A stretch of DNA of 64,000 bases, taken from NCBI GenBank assembly GCA_963693365.1, contig CAVNZM010000001.1, positions 17,980,001 to 18,044,000 of the forward strand, read 5' to 3'. Each line of letters begins with the position of its first letter. The stretch's first letter is position 1. Below the pieces are notes generated by a model that was not told where the DNA came from, did not search any database, and was given only the letters and a program-made list of their open reading frames with translations. Position numbers and translations under genes: made by a program. This DNA comes from Amoebidium appalachense (taxonomy: Eukaryota > Ichthyosporea). This document shows positions 29,586 through 48,898 of this stretch, piece by piece.

Positions 29586-30306
29586 CTCATTCGACGGCCT
29601 ACTGCGCTTTCCAGCGCAGCCAATCAAATGCAGCTAGTGACATATGTAAATGCTAAGCAACACACCCAAGACTTTCCATTTTGGTCAATCCGATCAAGCC
29701 GTTTTGGGCGAGGCGAGGAGGGCAACAGAAATTGATTTCAGCGCAAAATTGTAACGTGCACAAGCGACAATTATGTATGCTATGTATAATGTATTTCTTG
29801 CACAAAACAACAAAATACAACAACTTTATTATATAAAAAAGGTTTATGTTATCAAAATATTATAAAAGTTTGGTTTTTAGATGATTTAGTTTCTCCGTCT
29901 CTATGCGATGGCGGCCCAGCTTCAATGAAACATTTGTTGCCGTACTCTGCCTCAAACGAAGATCACTACAAACGAAGGAACCGGCTCAGCAGGGAGGATC
30001 GATTGATTGGGCGCCGGCAGCAATCGGATTATCTAAACTGATTGGGACCGAGAATTCGTTTAAAAACTTTTGAGCGCTTTGATTGGGACCGAGAATCCCT
30101 TTAAAACAAATTCCAAATTGGCCAGATGACACGGCAGTCTTACCCCTGGCATCCGACCGTATTATAACAAAATAATACGCAGCGAGGAATGTACAAGGGT
30201 GTACACACTTTTTATTGCGTGGACACTGCCGGAGGCCCAGCCACATTCGACGGCCTACTGCGTTTTCCAGCGCAGCCAATCAAATGCAGCCAGTGACATA
30301 TGTACA
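29586..30306. repeat. Direct repeat pair (29586-29656 and 30244-30306)
   Basis: Two copies of about 65 bases share CATTCGACGGCCTACTGCG, the hairpin-forming CTGCGCTTTCCAGCGCAG (one change in copy 2), a CCAATCAAATGCAG segment and GTGACATATGTA. The second copy directly abuts the 3' end of the LINE at 30308, so the LINE inserted next to it. Confidence 0.8.
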
Positions 30307-30502
30307 TGGGGTTTACGCTGTTTACTCGAGGCAAAGAGAACCAGTCTCAGGTATGGGGGGGGGGGGTTTGCTCGGAATATCCCCTCAGCGGTATATCATG
30401 ATCACGTACATAGATGTCGGGTGGTGACTATATATCAGGGTTTACTTTCTCTACGAGACACCATAAAGACTACAAGGAGAAATCAATTAGTTGGGGTTCC
30501 CC

Positions 30503-30542
<40 letters not shown>

Positions 30543-30574
30543 GGGCTCCCCTCGGGACACTCGGTATCAGCTGG

Positions 30575-30584
<10 letters not shown>

Positions 30585-30631
<47 letters not shown>

Positions 30632-30638
30632 TGTGTGT
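30585..30638. repeat. (TG)n inside the LINE 3' UTR
   Basis: A TG tract (CA in element sense) at the same relative position as the CA tract 56563-56660 of the second copy, so it is part of the element and not a later insertion. Confidence 0.85.
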
Positions 30639-30651
30639 GTGTGCGCGTGCG

Positions 30652-33600
30652 CTATAATTTTGTAGTGATGTGTTTCTCAAGCCAATCAATACATCTAATA
30701 AACAGGTCGTAGTTACGCGTGTTTAGTATAAAATCAAGGATGTTGTAATTTACAGGTAGGCTATCTTTCTGGGTGTCTGTTGTGAATGTGACGTGTGTGT
30801 GTTGCGGTATTATGTGGTCTATCAAACTACATTTGGCGATACATGACCGGTTAAACTGGTGTGTGTGTGTGTTGTTTGGGCATGCAAATGATGCCACCTT
30901 ATACTTATTAGATCTCCACTGTATAGCACGTGTACAGTAAAAGCGTGGTAATTGATCAATAATACCATCAGCTAGAGAAAGACCAGTTCTACAGGAAGGT
31001 AATATGTATTTAGGTGTTATACACTTGCGAGTGCCATATTTGGCAATATGGTTGAGGCGGTCAGTATATATAAAACGAGACATAAGGCTTAGTTTTTCAA
31101 GGTGTATGCTTTCATCGGGTCTAGTGTCGTGTGGTATCTTTTTCCATTTGTTATATTGCGTGATTATCTTGTGATTGTGTACATGTTTAATAAGTAAGTG
31201 GCAGTCCAAAGTCACACACACACTATTGCGGGGTTTATTTGTATTTGTGCCCAGGGGAGAAGGGGAGAGAGAGGGGAGGAAAGAGGGGAGAGGTGAGGAG
31301 GGGACAGGTCGGATAGAGAAGAGAGGGTGGGAGGGCAAATACTTCTTTAAGCGGCTTATGTGCTTATTGAATTTCAGCGCGAGATAGGATACTCTAGCAG
31401 CTATTGGGACCAGACCATATATCGAGAGCGTTACAGGCCCAAGTTTACAACAGTTGTTAGATAGAAAGGAGGCAACTTCTGCTTCAAGGAAATTTGCCAA
31501 GGGTTTAAGCGCTCTAGTTCTCTCTTTCTTGATCCAAGCGGCGAGAAGGGGTAAACCATATTCACATGCCGGGAAGACAAAAGTGCGAATAAATGTAAGT
31601 CTAATAGAAGGATGGAGGGGTGTGTCTTTAAAAATATTAGCCGAGAAGAAAGCTAACCGCTTACGAGCCAACTCTACCCTCTTTTCGACCATATGGGGAA
31701 ACATAACACCAACAGAATCAACCGGAACACCAAGATATTTGTATTCTGGAACTATAGGTACAGGTTTAGATGATAATGTAAATGTGTGTAAATTGTTAGC
31801 TATATCAGGTACAAGAACACCACATTTGTCTATGTTAAGGATCATAAGGTTTGCCTTGCACCACTCTGACACTACATCGAACAATCTTTGCAGGCGTCTA
31901 GGGGTACGGGCAAGGAGGGACAGATCATCAGCATAGAGAAGTGCAGGCGGAAAGTTATTAATAGGGTCATCGTTTTCGGCGTAAATCTTGACAGCCAAAT
32001 CATCTATAAATAGGTTAAACAAAAAGGGGCTAAGCAATGAACCCTGCAAGAGACCTCTAGTACGAGCAAAACCATATGAAAGATGCCCATTAACCACAGC
32101 TCTACCATAGGTTTGAGACAAGAGTGCTTCTAACAGAACACCAATGCAGTGTGGTACACCCCGTGCAGCAAGCTTTTCCCATAGGAGACCAGGGGAGACA
32201 GAATCGTAAGCAGTTTTCCAATCAATAAAGCCAACATATTGTGCACCAACTTGCATAGAATCGTGCAGTGCCATTATTTGAACATAACATGAATTGTTTT
32301 TACGAAAAGCGGATTGGCATGGGTGTATGTGAAGAATAGATTGAAACCTAGGGTGATGTGCAAATAACCTAAGTAAGCAAGCTTCAAAGAATCTACGAAC
32401 AACCTGGGTTAGTGTAATGGGGCGAAAGGATGATATGGGGCCCTCAGAGTCCTTCTTAACTATGGGGATCACTAAGGTATCTAACCAAGATGACGGGACA
32501 TGTCCACATTTAACACACCAAGAAAAGAGAGAGCTTAACATGATAGTAAGATCAGGTTTAATAGCACGATCACTTTCCTTTTGTGGGTAGGAGGGAACAA
32601 GGATTTTAAGAAACCCAGCAGGGAGTCCATCAGGTCCACAAGACTTACTAGAGCTATAACTAGATATCACAGACCATATGGCATCGGGACTGAAAAAGGG
32701 GAGGATCGATTCTATGGGGATAGATGGGTCTACAGGCCACACAATAGGTTTCTGAGCGGGGGTCCTATCTTTAAACAGTTCCGAGAAATACTTATCAGAG
32801 TCTATGAGGGGGTCTCCAGTGGTATCACCAATAATACGAGCAGGGGGGCCAAATCGATTCATACTAGCAAGCCGGCGCAAGCTTTCCTTTTGAGACAGGG
32901 GTTCACCTAGTCTAGCGGGAGTGGTGTTTGGTAACAAGAGAGCATCGGGATATTCCTTCCTACCACCGCCAGCATAATCACCGAGATCTATCAAATCATC
33001 AACAATAAAGTTAGTGCATGTATCTAGTACGAGATGTGAATCTGGCCTGGCTTGTGCAGATTCTAATAGGCGCATATATATAGGGTGTTTCGTAGCATAG
33101 CATACACATACATCAACTCTACCCCACTGTGACTTAAGCTGGGATAGACGGAGGCGAAAGGTGGGAGGGGGAGGGGGGAGCAGATCAAGGGAGATCTTAG
33201 GTAGGAAAAGGATAGGAGAGTGGTCAGATGACCTAGAGAGGTTAGGAGGGAGAGAGAGTTTTGACATGGTTGATGGCCAACAGGCCACTCCCCAGTCGGT
33301 GTTGTGGGCATGGGATATTTGAGGGAACCGCAAAGTGTGACTTTGGACATACCTTGCTAAAGGGATAGCACGCTCCGGGGGCTTAGATGGGTACCCGACA
33401 CTCACTTGCAGTGTGTCTGTGTGGTGGAGTCGCGTGTTAAAATCACCTAAAATAACAGTGGACATTGGTAACTGTGACAACTCGTGAGTCAATTCGACAA
33501 CCGACATAGATGGTGGGTAATATACAAAAGTAAAAACATTAGAAAGAAACTCTATAGAAACCGAGAATTCCGTTTTTGCTACCGGTTTGCACTTCACTCT

Positions 33601-33845
33601 CACGTGTGGTGCGGCAAGTACAATAATGCCTCGGTTTTTCGCGTAACCGGGGTGTGTGGATGTGTCGACCAATGTAGAGTTGAATTTGTGGTGGTTTTTA
33701 AACTGTGTTTCGCAAATCACTGTAAACGTGTGGTTGTTTGTCTGTTGTTGTATGTAGCTGATTTTATCGTCGAGTGTCCCGGGGGGAGGCCCTTTTGGGG
33801 GCCCAGTGTCCGAGCATTCCAGAAGAAGAAGGATAAATTAGGCAT
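30652..33845 (-). CDS. LINE ORF2: AP endonuclease and reverse transcriptase
   Basis: The long open frame 33837-30652 encodes over 1,000 residues. The endonuclease part shows ICETQ, a VILGDFN motif and SSDHSPI near its end. The reverse transcriptase shows FIDWKTAYDSV, GLLQGSLLSPFLFN, the catalytic YADD, and a thumb-like region; the C-terminus ends DWLEKHITTKL. An ATG at 33845 overlaps the ORF1 stop (ATGCCTAA) and starts a frame with WNARTLG, the usual first endonuclease motif, but this frame differs from the main one, so a shift has occurred in the C-rich stretch around 33780-33801. ORF2 nicks the target and copies the element RNA there. This copy is therefore probably slightly damaged. Confidence 0.88.
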
Positions 33846-34695
33846 CGGTTTGGTCCGACACCTGTGGGGTTGGTTCCCACTTGTCGCTTACGGGGTCGTA
33901 TGCACGACCTTCCGCCAGCGCGAACAGTTCGCAGAAGAGCTCGATTTCCATCTCGCATCGGCGTTTGCGCTCGAGCAGTTTCTCACCAGAAAACATTGGT
34001 TCCTTCGTGTCCGTGTCTATCACGCTCGTAGCATCGTTTTCCAACTTTGCGAGGAACTCTTTTGCCTTGCTGATGCGTACACGACAACGTGTGGCGCACG
34101 CATTCTTAGCAGACACTTTACGTTCTTTGTCTGCTTTCTGAATGTTTTCCGGCGCGCATGGGTCGTAGCTTGGGAGGTGGGTGAAGAAGCTTCCACACCC
34201 CTTTGTCGCGTCACGGATGAACGCACGGTTATAGTCGCCCCGTACTGCTACTTCCAGCACATCGTATCCAATGAAGGACAGACAAAGGATGCGAGAGCAC
34301 CGGAAGCCGAGAGCCTTGAAGATGGACCACATGGCCCTGTGTGGGCGTCTGCCGTGCTTGACTTTGAAATACACCCTCTCGTATTTGGGTGGGATGTTGA
34401 TGTTACCGTTTGCTTGGGTGTTCCCCTTAGCCGGCGGTTTGGGAGGGGAGTTGCGGCGGTACTCGTTGCCTGCAAGAATGCTGGCATATGTTTCCTTGGC
34501 AATTTGGCGGAGCTCGGGTGTTTTACGAGAGTTCGCATATTCTAGGAACTCTGCCGGGAGCTGTGCTTCCGGTCCTGTGTTGTTTTGTGTTGGGGTGGAA
34601 TATGTACATGCTAGGCAACAATGAGCGCCATCGTAGTATATGACACCCCATATTATGGGTAAGCAGAGGCTAGCATCGGTAGCTCCGAAAAAAAG
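33838..34695 (-). CDS. LINE ORF1-like protein
   Basis: An open frame of 286 codons directly upstream of ORF2; it opens after a TAA at 34696-34698, and its only clear in-frame ATG is at 34332, leaving 165 codons. The upstream part has a Cys cluster (HCCLAC) and a Pro/Lys/Asn-rich linker. The downstream part is highly charged: KADKERKVSAKN, then an Arg-rich stretch and Glu/Lys/Leu-rich helices that may form a coiled coil. The basic stretch faintly recalls a bZIP basic region but lacks one residue of its spacing, so I do not call it one. ORF1 proteins of LINEs bind element RNA; that role is inferred from position only. Confidence 0.55.
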   Translation of the reverse strand, partial: LFFGATDASLCLPIIWGVIYYDGAHCCLACTYSTPTQNNTGPEAQLPAEFLEYANSRKTPELRQIAKETYASILAGNEYRRNSPPKPPAKGNTQANGNINIPPKYERVYFKVKHGRRPHRAMWSIFKALGFRCSRILCLSFIGYDVLEVAVRGDYNRAFIRDATKGCGSFFTHLPSYDPCAPENIQKADKERKVSAKNACATRCRVRISKAKEFLAKLENDATSVIDTDTKEPMFSGEKLLERKRRCEMEIELFCELFALAEGRAYDPVSDKWEPTPQVSDQTDA

Positions 34696-35116
34696 TTAAG
34701 GCACCGGATCACAATATCATACTGTGCAGCATTAATAAGGTGATCTAGGAGAATCATCTTAAAACGGATATATTAATGTACAATACGCATTGATCGGATT
34801 TGCAATATTTGGGTTAATCCCGCATTGAATCGATTTAACATTTTCGAAGCCTGGCTGCGGGAGCACGGGGAGGCATGACACATCGCCATCGCGAACACGC
34901 ACCGCCACACGTACGCACGTGGCAAGTGGCTTGTTGTATCGCAAAATAATCTTTTCAATCATAGTACTTGTATGGGTTTATACCTTTGTTCATGTAGTTA
35001 GATTAATATTTAAAAAGTATAAAGTTAAAACATTGTCGATTGAAAGAATACGGTATGCGCAAAACTGCACCACGAGCAGTAAGTGGTTTCCTAAAAACTG
35101 AGCTGCGTATGACGTT

Positions 35117-35224
35117 GCGTATTATACATTTTTTGTATAATACGCTTAATTCACCCCTTTTTGCCCTCCTCCGGGCAAAAATGCGGATATATCGGCATTA
35201 TATATTTTTTGTTATAATACCGAT
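35117..35224. repeat. Three tandem hairpin-forming inverted repeats
   Basis: Hairpin 1: GCGTATTATACA (35117-35128) pairs perfectly with 35134-35145. Hairpin 2: TTTTTGCCC (35158-35166) pairs perfectly with 35173-35181. Hairpin 3: ATCGGCATTATA (35191-35202) pairs with 35213-35224 with one mismatch. A shorter relative of hairpin 1 (CGTATTAT/ATAATACG) is at 30158-30179. Confidence 0.88.
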
Positions 35225-35517
35225 GCCGGGGTTACGCAGTCGCGATCGACGCTCCGACGAACTTTGTGCAAGGCCCGGCAACACGCGTGGAGCCACAACT
35301 TGGCACAAGGTATAACCGTGCGAATATTGGCGCAGTATAGTCGTAGGACGCGTGAACAAGTTCACAACTTTGCCGTGACAAGTATTGGTATTGTGCCCGT
35401 GTGTATACGAACGATGGCAGAAGTAGGCTGATATGACAAAACACACACCCGCACGCACACACATGTCCACACCACTGACACACACGGACACGCATGCGGA
35501 CAATTGCAAGTGCACAG

Positions 35518-35518
<1 letters not shown>

Positions 35519-35582
<64 letters not shown>
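35519..35582. repeat. (CA)n microsatellite
   Basis: About 60 bases of pure CA flanked by interrupted CA-rich sequence from about 35440 to 35665. Confidence 0.9.
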
Positions 35583-35586
<4 letters not shown>

Positions 35587-36072
35587 CACACAAACACACA
35601 TGTACACACACACACGTTTGCATCCACACACTCTTGCACACCGAGACACACACGTATGCATGGCCGACTCTCTGAGTGCGGGCCAGCACACACGGACGTA
35701 CCCGCGCGCGCACACAGACAAAACAGCATATCAAGTTATGTTGGTTGCGAAGAGTAATGCTGCCGGGACATGGGCCTCCCAGCACTTTCCAGCCTGACGC
35801 CAATATGTACACGAATGCGTCGTGCCATGGCATCATGGGTGGTTCGTGGCTTGGGTATTCCGCAGTGTGTTCGCAAACACTTGTGCCGGTTTTATTCAAC
35901 TCAGACAAATCTGCTGAGCTATAGAGGAGAATCAGACAGCACCTTGTGCTGTTTGTACAGCGCTGCTGTCTGACAGTGTAGTGCGGTCACCCATATGCAT
36001 GGTGCTGCAGGCTGCCATGGCCAGGCCGAGGCTGAGGTGAGCGGGTTGATCGATTAGCTCATTGAGCACCAG

Positions 36073-36126
36073 TGACGTCACTGACGCCGATTCGATTGGC
36101 TAAATGGATCAAGCTTTGTGACGTCA
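36073..36126. promoter_or_regulatory. Two CRE palindromes flanking an inverted CCAAT box
   Basis: TGACGTCA at 36073-36080 and 36119-36126, with ATTGG (reverse CCAAT) at 36095-36099 between them, 259-312 bases before the K+ channel ATG. CRE plus CCAAT is a common promoter arrangement for bZIP and NF-Y factors. Confidence 0.6.
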
Positions 36127-36262
36127 CATCATCAGATGGCTCAGGACGATCGCCCGGCAACTTGTGAATCAGTTCACTTCACCGTTTGCATTCTCGAGAC
36201 GTCCAGCGCGGCATGCCAGGGCAAGTTGGACTCGTATTAAAAAACCGGTTGCATCATTGTAC

Positions 36263-36339
36263 GTACTCAGTGAAGTAGGCACATAGTATGTACTTAGTGA
36301 AGTAGGCACATAGTATGTACTCAGTGAAGCAGGTACATG
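36263..36339 (+). repeat. 27-bp tandem repeat upstream of the K+ channel
   Basis: Units at 36263-36289, 36290-36316 and 36317-36339 (partial) share GTACTCAGTGAAGTAGGCAC. The last unit ends 45 bases before the ATG, so it probably lies in the 5' UTR or core promoter. Confidence 0.85.
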
Positions 36340-36384
36340 TCTCTCACTTGATTTACCCGTTCACAGTAAAGCACACTGAAAACC

Positions 36385-37662
36385 ATGGCCATGGAAGCCC
36401 AAACAGACCCACCTCCAGCCCCTGCCGCTGGGCCGACCATAACCATAATTCCTGCAGACGAACAGGACAATTTCACACATCAACAGCAAGAAGAAACCAC
36501 GATACAACCATCAGACACTATAGAGTTACAGGCACCAGCTTCAGCTGCGCGAGAACCTAACGACATACCACAAGACGTTGGCTCCGAGTCATCATCCACA
36601 CCCAAACAGAACACAGATTCCATGTTAAATGTGCCTTCAAAGCGCACAAAGGCACACTTGAAAACATTTGGGGTGACAAGAGTAACAGCAAAAACATTGG
36701 CGAAGAAGGTCGCTCAAGCTTTTCGAGGGCCTTTTTTCTGTTTTTTTGCCATTTTGATGTATATTTTTCTGGGCGCAATAGCCTTCAGCGAGTTTGAGGA
36801 TACACAGTATTATCCGCACTCCGTCTACTGGGCGGTGGTGACTCTGTTTACCGTCGGTTATGGTGACATGGTTCCAACGACACCTGCAATGAAGGCTTTC
36901 ACATGCGTGTATATCTTGATAGGTATAACCGGTATTGTGTCGTGTATATCTGTGATTACTTCGGCGGTAACGGAGAGCAGGTTACAGATTCGTGCTGCCA
37001 GAAGAGTGAACGATAAGATTGACAGAGCAGAGTCGCTGGCCAAGAGCACCGTACTCTCTCTGGTGAAGGATTCAACACATGTGGCGGTAGATAACAAGGA
37101 AACAGGCAAGGATGAGGACGGGTCGTTCCTACCGCACTTGGCAAGGCAGGCAGCCGTTGTAGTGCTGAAGATATTTGCCGTTCTGTTTTTTATTTCCTTT
37201 ATTGGAATCACCTTTTTTATGCGGAGAGAGGACCTTGGATTCGCAGACGCCATCTACCTGACCATCGTCACACTTTCCACGGTCGGGTACGGAGACATAC
37301 CCTTGAACGAAACATCGCGTAACTTCATGATTATTTTTATCTTTTTCTGTGTGCCCATGTTTACGGCATCGCTGTCGCTGCTCGTCCAACAGATGAACCA
37401 GGTTTTGGAACTTCGAAGAGTAAAAAAATGGACATCACAAGGTGTGACCCGGGAGCTTCTTTTTGAGGCAGATAAGGACGGGAACGGGACGGTTGACCGA
37501 CAGGAGTTCACACTGTATTATTTGGAGAAGTTGGGGAGGTTGGACAGTGCGGATTTGGAACTCATTCGTGCCATGTTTGATAGGTATGATAGGGATGGAA
37601 GCGGGGTGCTGGACATAAACGATCTACCTGTTGAGTCTGCCACAAAGGATGTGCCTTGTTGA
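36385..37662 (+). CDS. Two-pore-domain K+ channel with C-terminal EF-hands (TPK-like)
   Basis: A single exon of 425 residues. After a polar Gln/Pro/Ser-rich N-terminus (1-110) come helix 1 (about 117-135), pore loop 1 with the filter TVGYGD (156-161), helix 2 (about 172-193), a charged linker, helix 3 (about 256-279), pore loop 2 with TVGYGD (299-304) and helix 4 (about 313-334). The cytosolic tail has two EF-hand loops, D363-E374 (DKDGNGTVDRQE) and D402-D413 (DRDGSGVLDIND), with the expected Ca2+ ligands. The 4TM/2P plus EF-hand plan is that of plant and protist TPK channels and not of animal K2P channels. It conducts K+ as a dimer, probably Ca2+-tuned; plasma versus vacuolar membrane cannot be told. 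The ATG is the first of two close Met codons (MAMEAQ). CRE sites and a tandem repeat lie upstream. Confidence 0.93.
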   Translation: MAMEAQTDPPPAPAAGPTITIIPADEQDNFTHQQQEETTIQPSDTIELQAPASAAREPNDIPQDVGSESSSTPKQNTDSMLNVPSKRTKAHLKTFGVTRVTAKTLAKKVAQAFRGPFFCFFAILMYIFLGAIAFSEFEDTQYYPHSVYWAVVTLFTVGYGDMVPTTPAMKAFTCVYILIGITGIVSCISVITSAVTESRLQIRAARRVNDKIDRAESLAKSTVLSLVKDSTHVAVDNKETGKDEDGSFLPHLARQAAVVVLKIFAVLFFISFIGITFFMRREDLGFADAIYLTIVTLSTVGYGDIPLNETSRNFMIIFIFFCVPMFTASLSLLVQQMNQVLELRRVKKWTSQGVTRELLFEADKDGNGTVDRQEFTLYYLEKLGRLDSADLELIRAMFDRYDRDGSGVLDINDLPVESATKDVPC

Positions 37663-39802
37663 CGGGAGATTGTATACTGGCCACCATTATGCTGTGCCCG
37701 CGTGCTTGAGCGTTACTCGCGCGCCGCTTGGTAGAACCGTGTGTTCAACGAATGTGTTATGTACGAAAGATATAAAGGATGGCTGGAGAAGCCAGTGAAT
37801 GATGGGTGAAACGGGAGCCCCCCCGAGGGGGGGGGGGGGGGAGGTTGAAGGGGAAGGGGGAGGGGGGGGGGGGGGGGGTGGGATCGGGGAGAGGGGAGGA
37901 GGAGGGGGGGGGGGGGGGATAGGATGCTTACAGTAGTATTAGTTGTCCTCTAAAAGTTATTTTTCCGTTAGTTGTACCTAACACATAGGTTAACTTACAA
38001 AATTAGTATTGTTTTTGAACATAGTACGTGGCAACTCTTTAAGCACCACCATTCGCCTTTCCAACGCCCATTTTCGTTTTTATAGCTCGTGACACAATTT
38101 GCAGGCAGAAAAACCACCGCCTATATCTGGGCATCTGTACTGGCTGCATGACTGGCCTTTTAGGGTAGCATGTATGAATGAGATAATATATAGAGAATTA
38201 AGAAAAAAGTAGGAATATGCGTATGTACGGTATAATTTTCTTTTTTTTTTCTCTTTTTTTTCCTCTTTCTTTTCCTCTATTTTTTGGATAAACGATCTAG
38301 TGGGGTCCCCACGGCGATGTGGGCCCACTCTCGGTTAAAATATGTTTTTGTGTACACCGTAGGGTATATAGCCTAATTTCTGACACCAAGCGAAGCTTCT
38401 CCATGATGTGGCTTTTCGCAGTCACCGATTGCTGAAGAGTCAGGCTCGCTCTCGGGCCTCGCTGCGCTCGCCCCGCGGCTTGCCCTCGTTTCTTTTCCTC
38501 TATTTTTTGGATAAATAATCAATCACTCTCAAATGAATAAACGAGATATAACAGATATTCTCACAGCGAAGAGAGAATTTTACTCTGGGACACGTTGAAG
38601 CTTCAGACATATTAAATTTTATAATCTTTATGTGGCACGCGCTGAAGAGCTTGGATGTATCACTTGCGAATTGAAGTCTGTGTATGTCACGTGACACATG
38701 TGTACATGTACGTGTACGTGGTGACGAGTCCAAAATTCGTATATCCCGCCTATTGTTGAGCCATGGCAACCCCCCCCCCCCCCCCCCAAAAAAAAAAATA
38801 AAAAAATAAAAAATAAAAAAATAAAAGCCCCCGGTGGTACACACACGTAGTACACACACACGCACACACCTTCCACCCACACCTCCCATACACGTCGCAG
38901 ACACACGCCTATGCAGACATAAACACAGACACCCGCACAAACACAAAGTCACGACACCCAACCATCTACTGTAAACCACGTGCATTAACACTGTAATGGA
39001 TATCCACGCCCGTGCCATGCCATACCAAGTGAGACATGTGACATTCTGATACACATAATTTAGTTATCCAAGAAAGTTACTTGCCTACAAACTTGCATAC
39101 ACAAAGACACAAATTGCAAAAGTTTACGCACTAATATTAGTTTATTGGTCGGTGTGGTCGAAAGCACATCTCAGTGCAGTGCTACTCAATAGGAAACGAA
39201 ACGAAACTTTCTTTGTGCAAACGAGATCAGTCTGAAGAGCTTTTTTTCTTTTAATAGAGCTCTGAACCCACCCAAAGGCGCGTACGCCGGCGGATTGATC
39301 GTGAAAACGGACAAAACCAAGGAAATTCTAAACAACAGCCCATATATATGCGACACATGCAGCAAAGTGCTGGGGGGAAAAAAATGATTGCCGGCAAGCA
39401 TTGGATCCCACAATATTTCGGCTGCTTTTAATATTTATTCATGTATGGCTAGGTTGGTGGAAACTTTGCAGCACATCCGGGGCAAACTAAATTTAGGAAG
39501 CATGAGTAAGGAACTAAACATATGCATGTTTGCTTGGATCAATCCAGGTAGTACTGTAGAAGTTACATTCGATGCGTCAAGCCATATACAGTTCGGTGAA
39601 AAACATGGAGAGAAAATGCAAGGAAACCCTTTACGATACATGCGTTGTCGGTAAAGACCCCCCCTCCCCCTGTAACCCCCCCACCCCCCCCCCCCTCCCC
39701 CTCTCCCCCCCCGTTCGGAGATAGCTGAGAATATGCTGGTTGCATGGATCCCCATCCCCCCCCCCCCCCCCCCCCCCCCCCCCCGCCCCCCCCGGTGCAC
39801 CG

Positions 39803-39838
<36 letters not shown>

Positions 39839-39994
39839 GTGCCCTGCCAGGTGTGTACCAGATGGTCGCAAGCCAACAACATAACCTAATCAGTCATACA
39901 CAAGCGGCAAGTAAATTTAATCAATGTAATGCTTTTCGGCCACCCCTCTTTCCTTCTTTCCCTTAAACCTATTAGAGCTAGAGTCGCTGGCCCA
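37663..39994. other. Convergent intergenic region between the K+ channel and RSU1
   Basis: Holds G-runs (37825-37918), a 27-base direct repeat (38266-38292 and 38489-38515), a C-run/A-run compound (38769-38800), and C-runs plus an A-run at 39658-39834. Small frames here (for example 39388-39654) have no recognisable content. TTTATT (AATAAA on the minus strand) near 39140 could serve RSU1. Confidence 0.55.
38266..38515 (+). repeat. 27-bp direct repeats flanking about 196 bp
   Basis: The stretch starting TTTCTTTTCCTCTATTTTTT is present at 38266-38292 and again at 38489-38515. The DNA between contains the palindromes GTGGGGTCCCCAC and GTGGGCCCAC. This could be a local duplication or a long target-site duplication around an insertion. 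Confidence 0.7.

Positions 39995-48898
<8,904 letters not shown>

Larger units (their letters stand above)
30308..34695 (-). mobile_element. Non-LTR retrotransposon (LINE), near full length
   Basis: Runs on the minus strand with ORF1 (34695-33838), ORF2 (33845-30652) and a 3' UTR down to 30308. The UTR contains an internal (CA)n (plus-strand TG at 30585-30638) and an internal A-run (30507-30538 T on plus), and ends in TAAACCCC. The second copy at 55465-56937 has the same layout, fixing the 3' end by comparison. The 5' limit is uncertain; 34695 is only where ORF1 opens. No target-site duplication could be defined. Confidence 0.88.
34696..36384. other. Region between the LINE and the K+ channel gene
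   Basis: Contains three tandem hairpins (35117-35224), a (CA)n tract (35519-35582), a 10-bp inverted repeat (35932-35941 with 35964-35973), paired CRE sites and a 27-bp tandem repeat before the channel ATG. No coding region is recognised. Confidence 0.65.

Noticed and set aside
34020-34140. Basic stretch in LINE ORF1 considered as a bZIP DNA-binding region
   Set aside because: The Asn-to-Arg spacing is one residue short of the bZIP pattern and no regular leucine heptads follow.
33484-34545. Plus-strand 353-codon frame opposite the LINE
   Set aside because: Antisense shadow of ORF1 and the ORF2 start; the LINE motifs are all on the minus strand.
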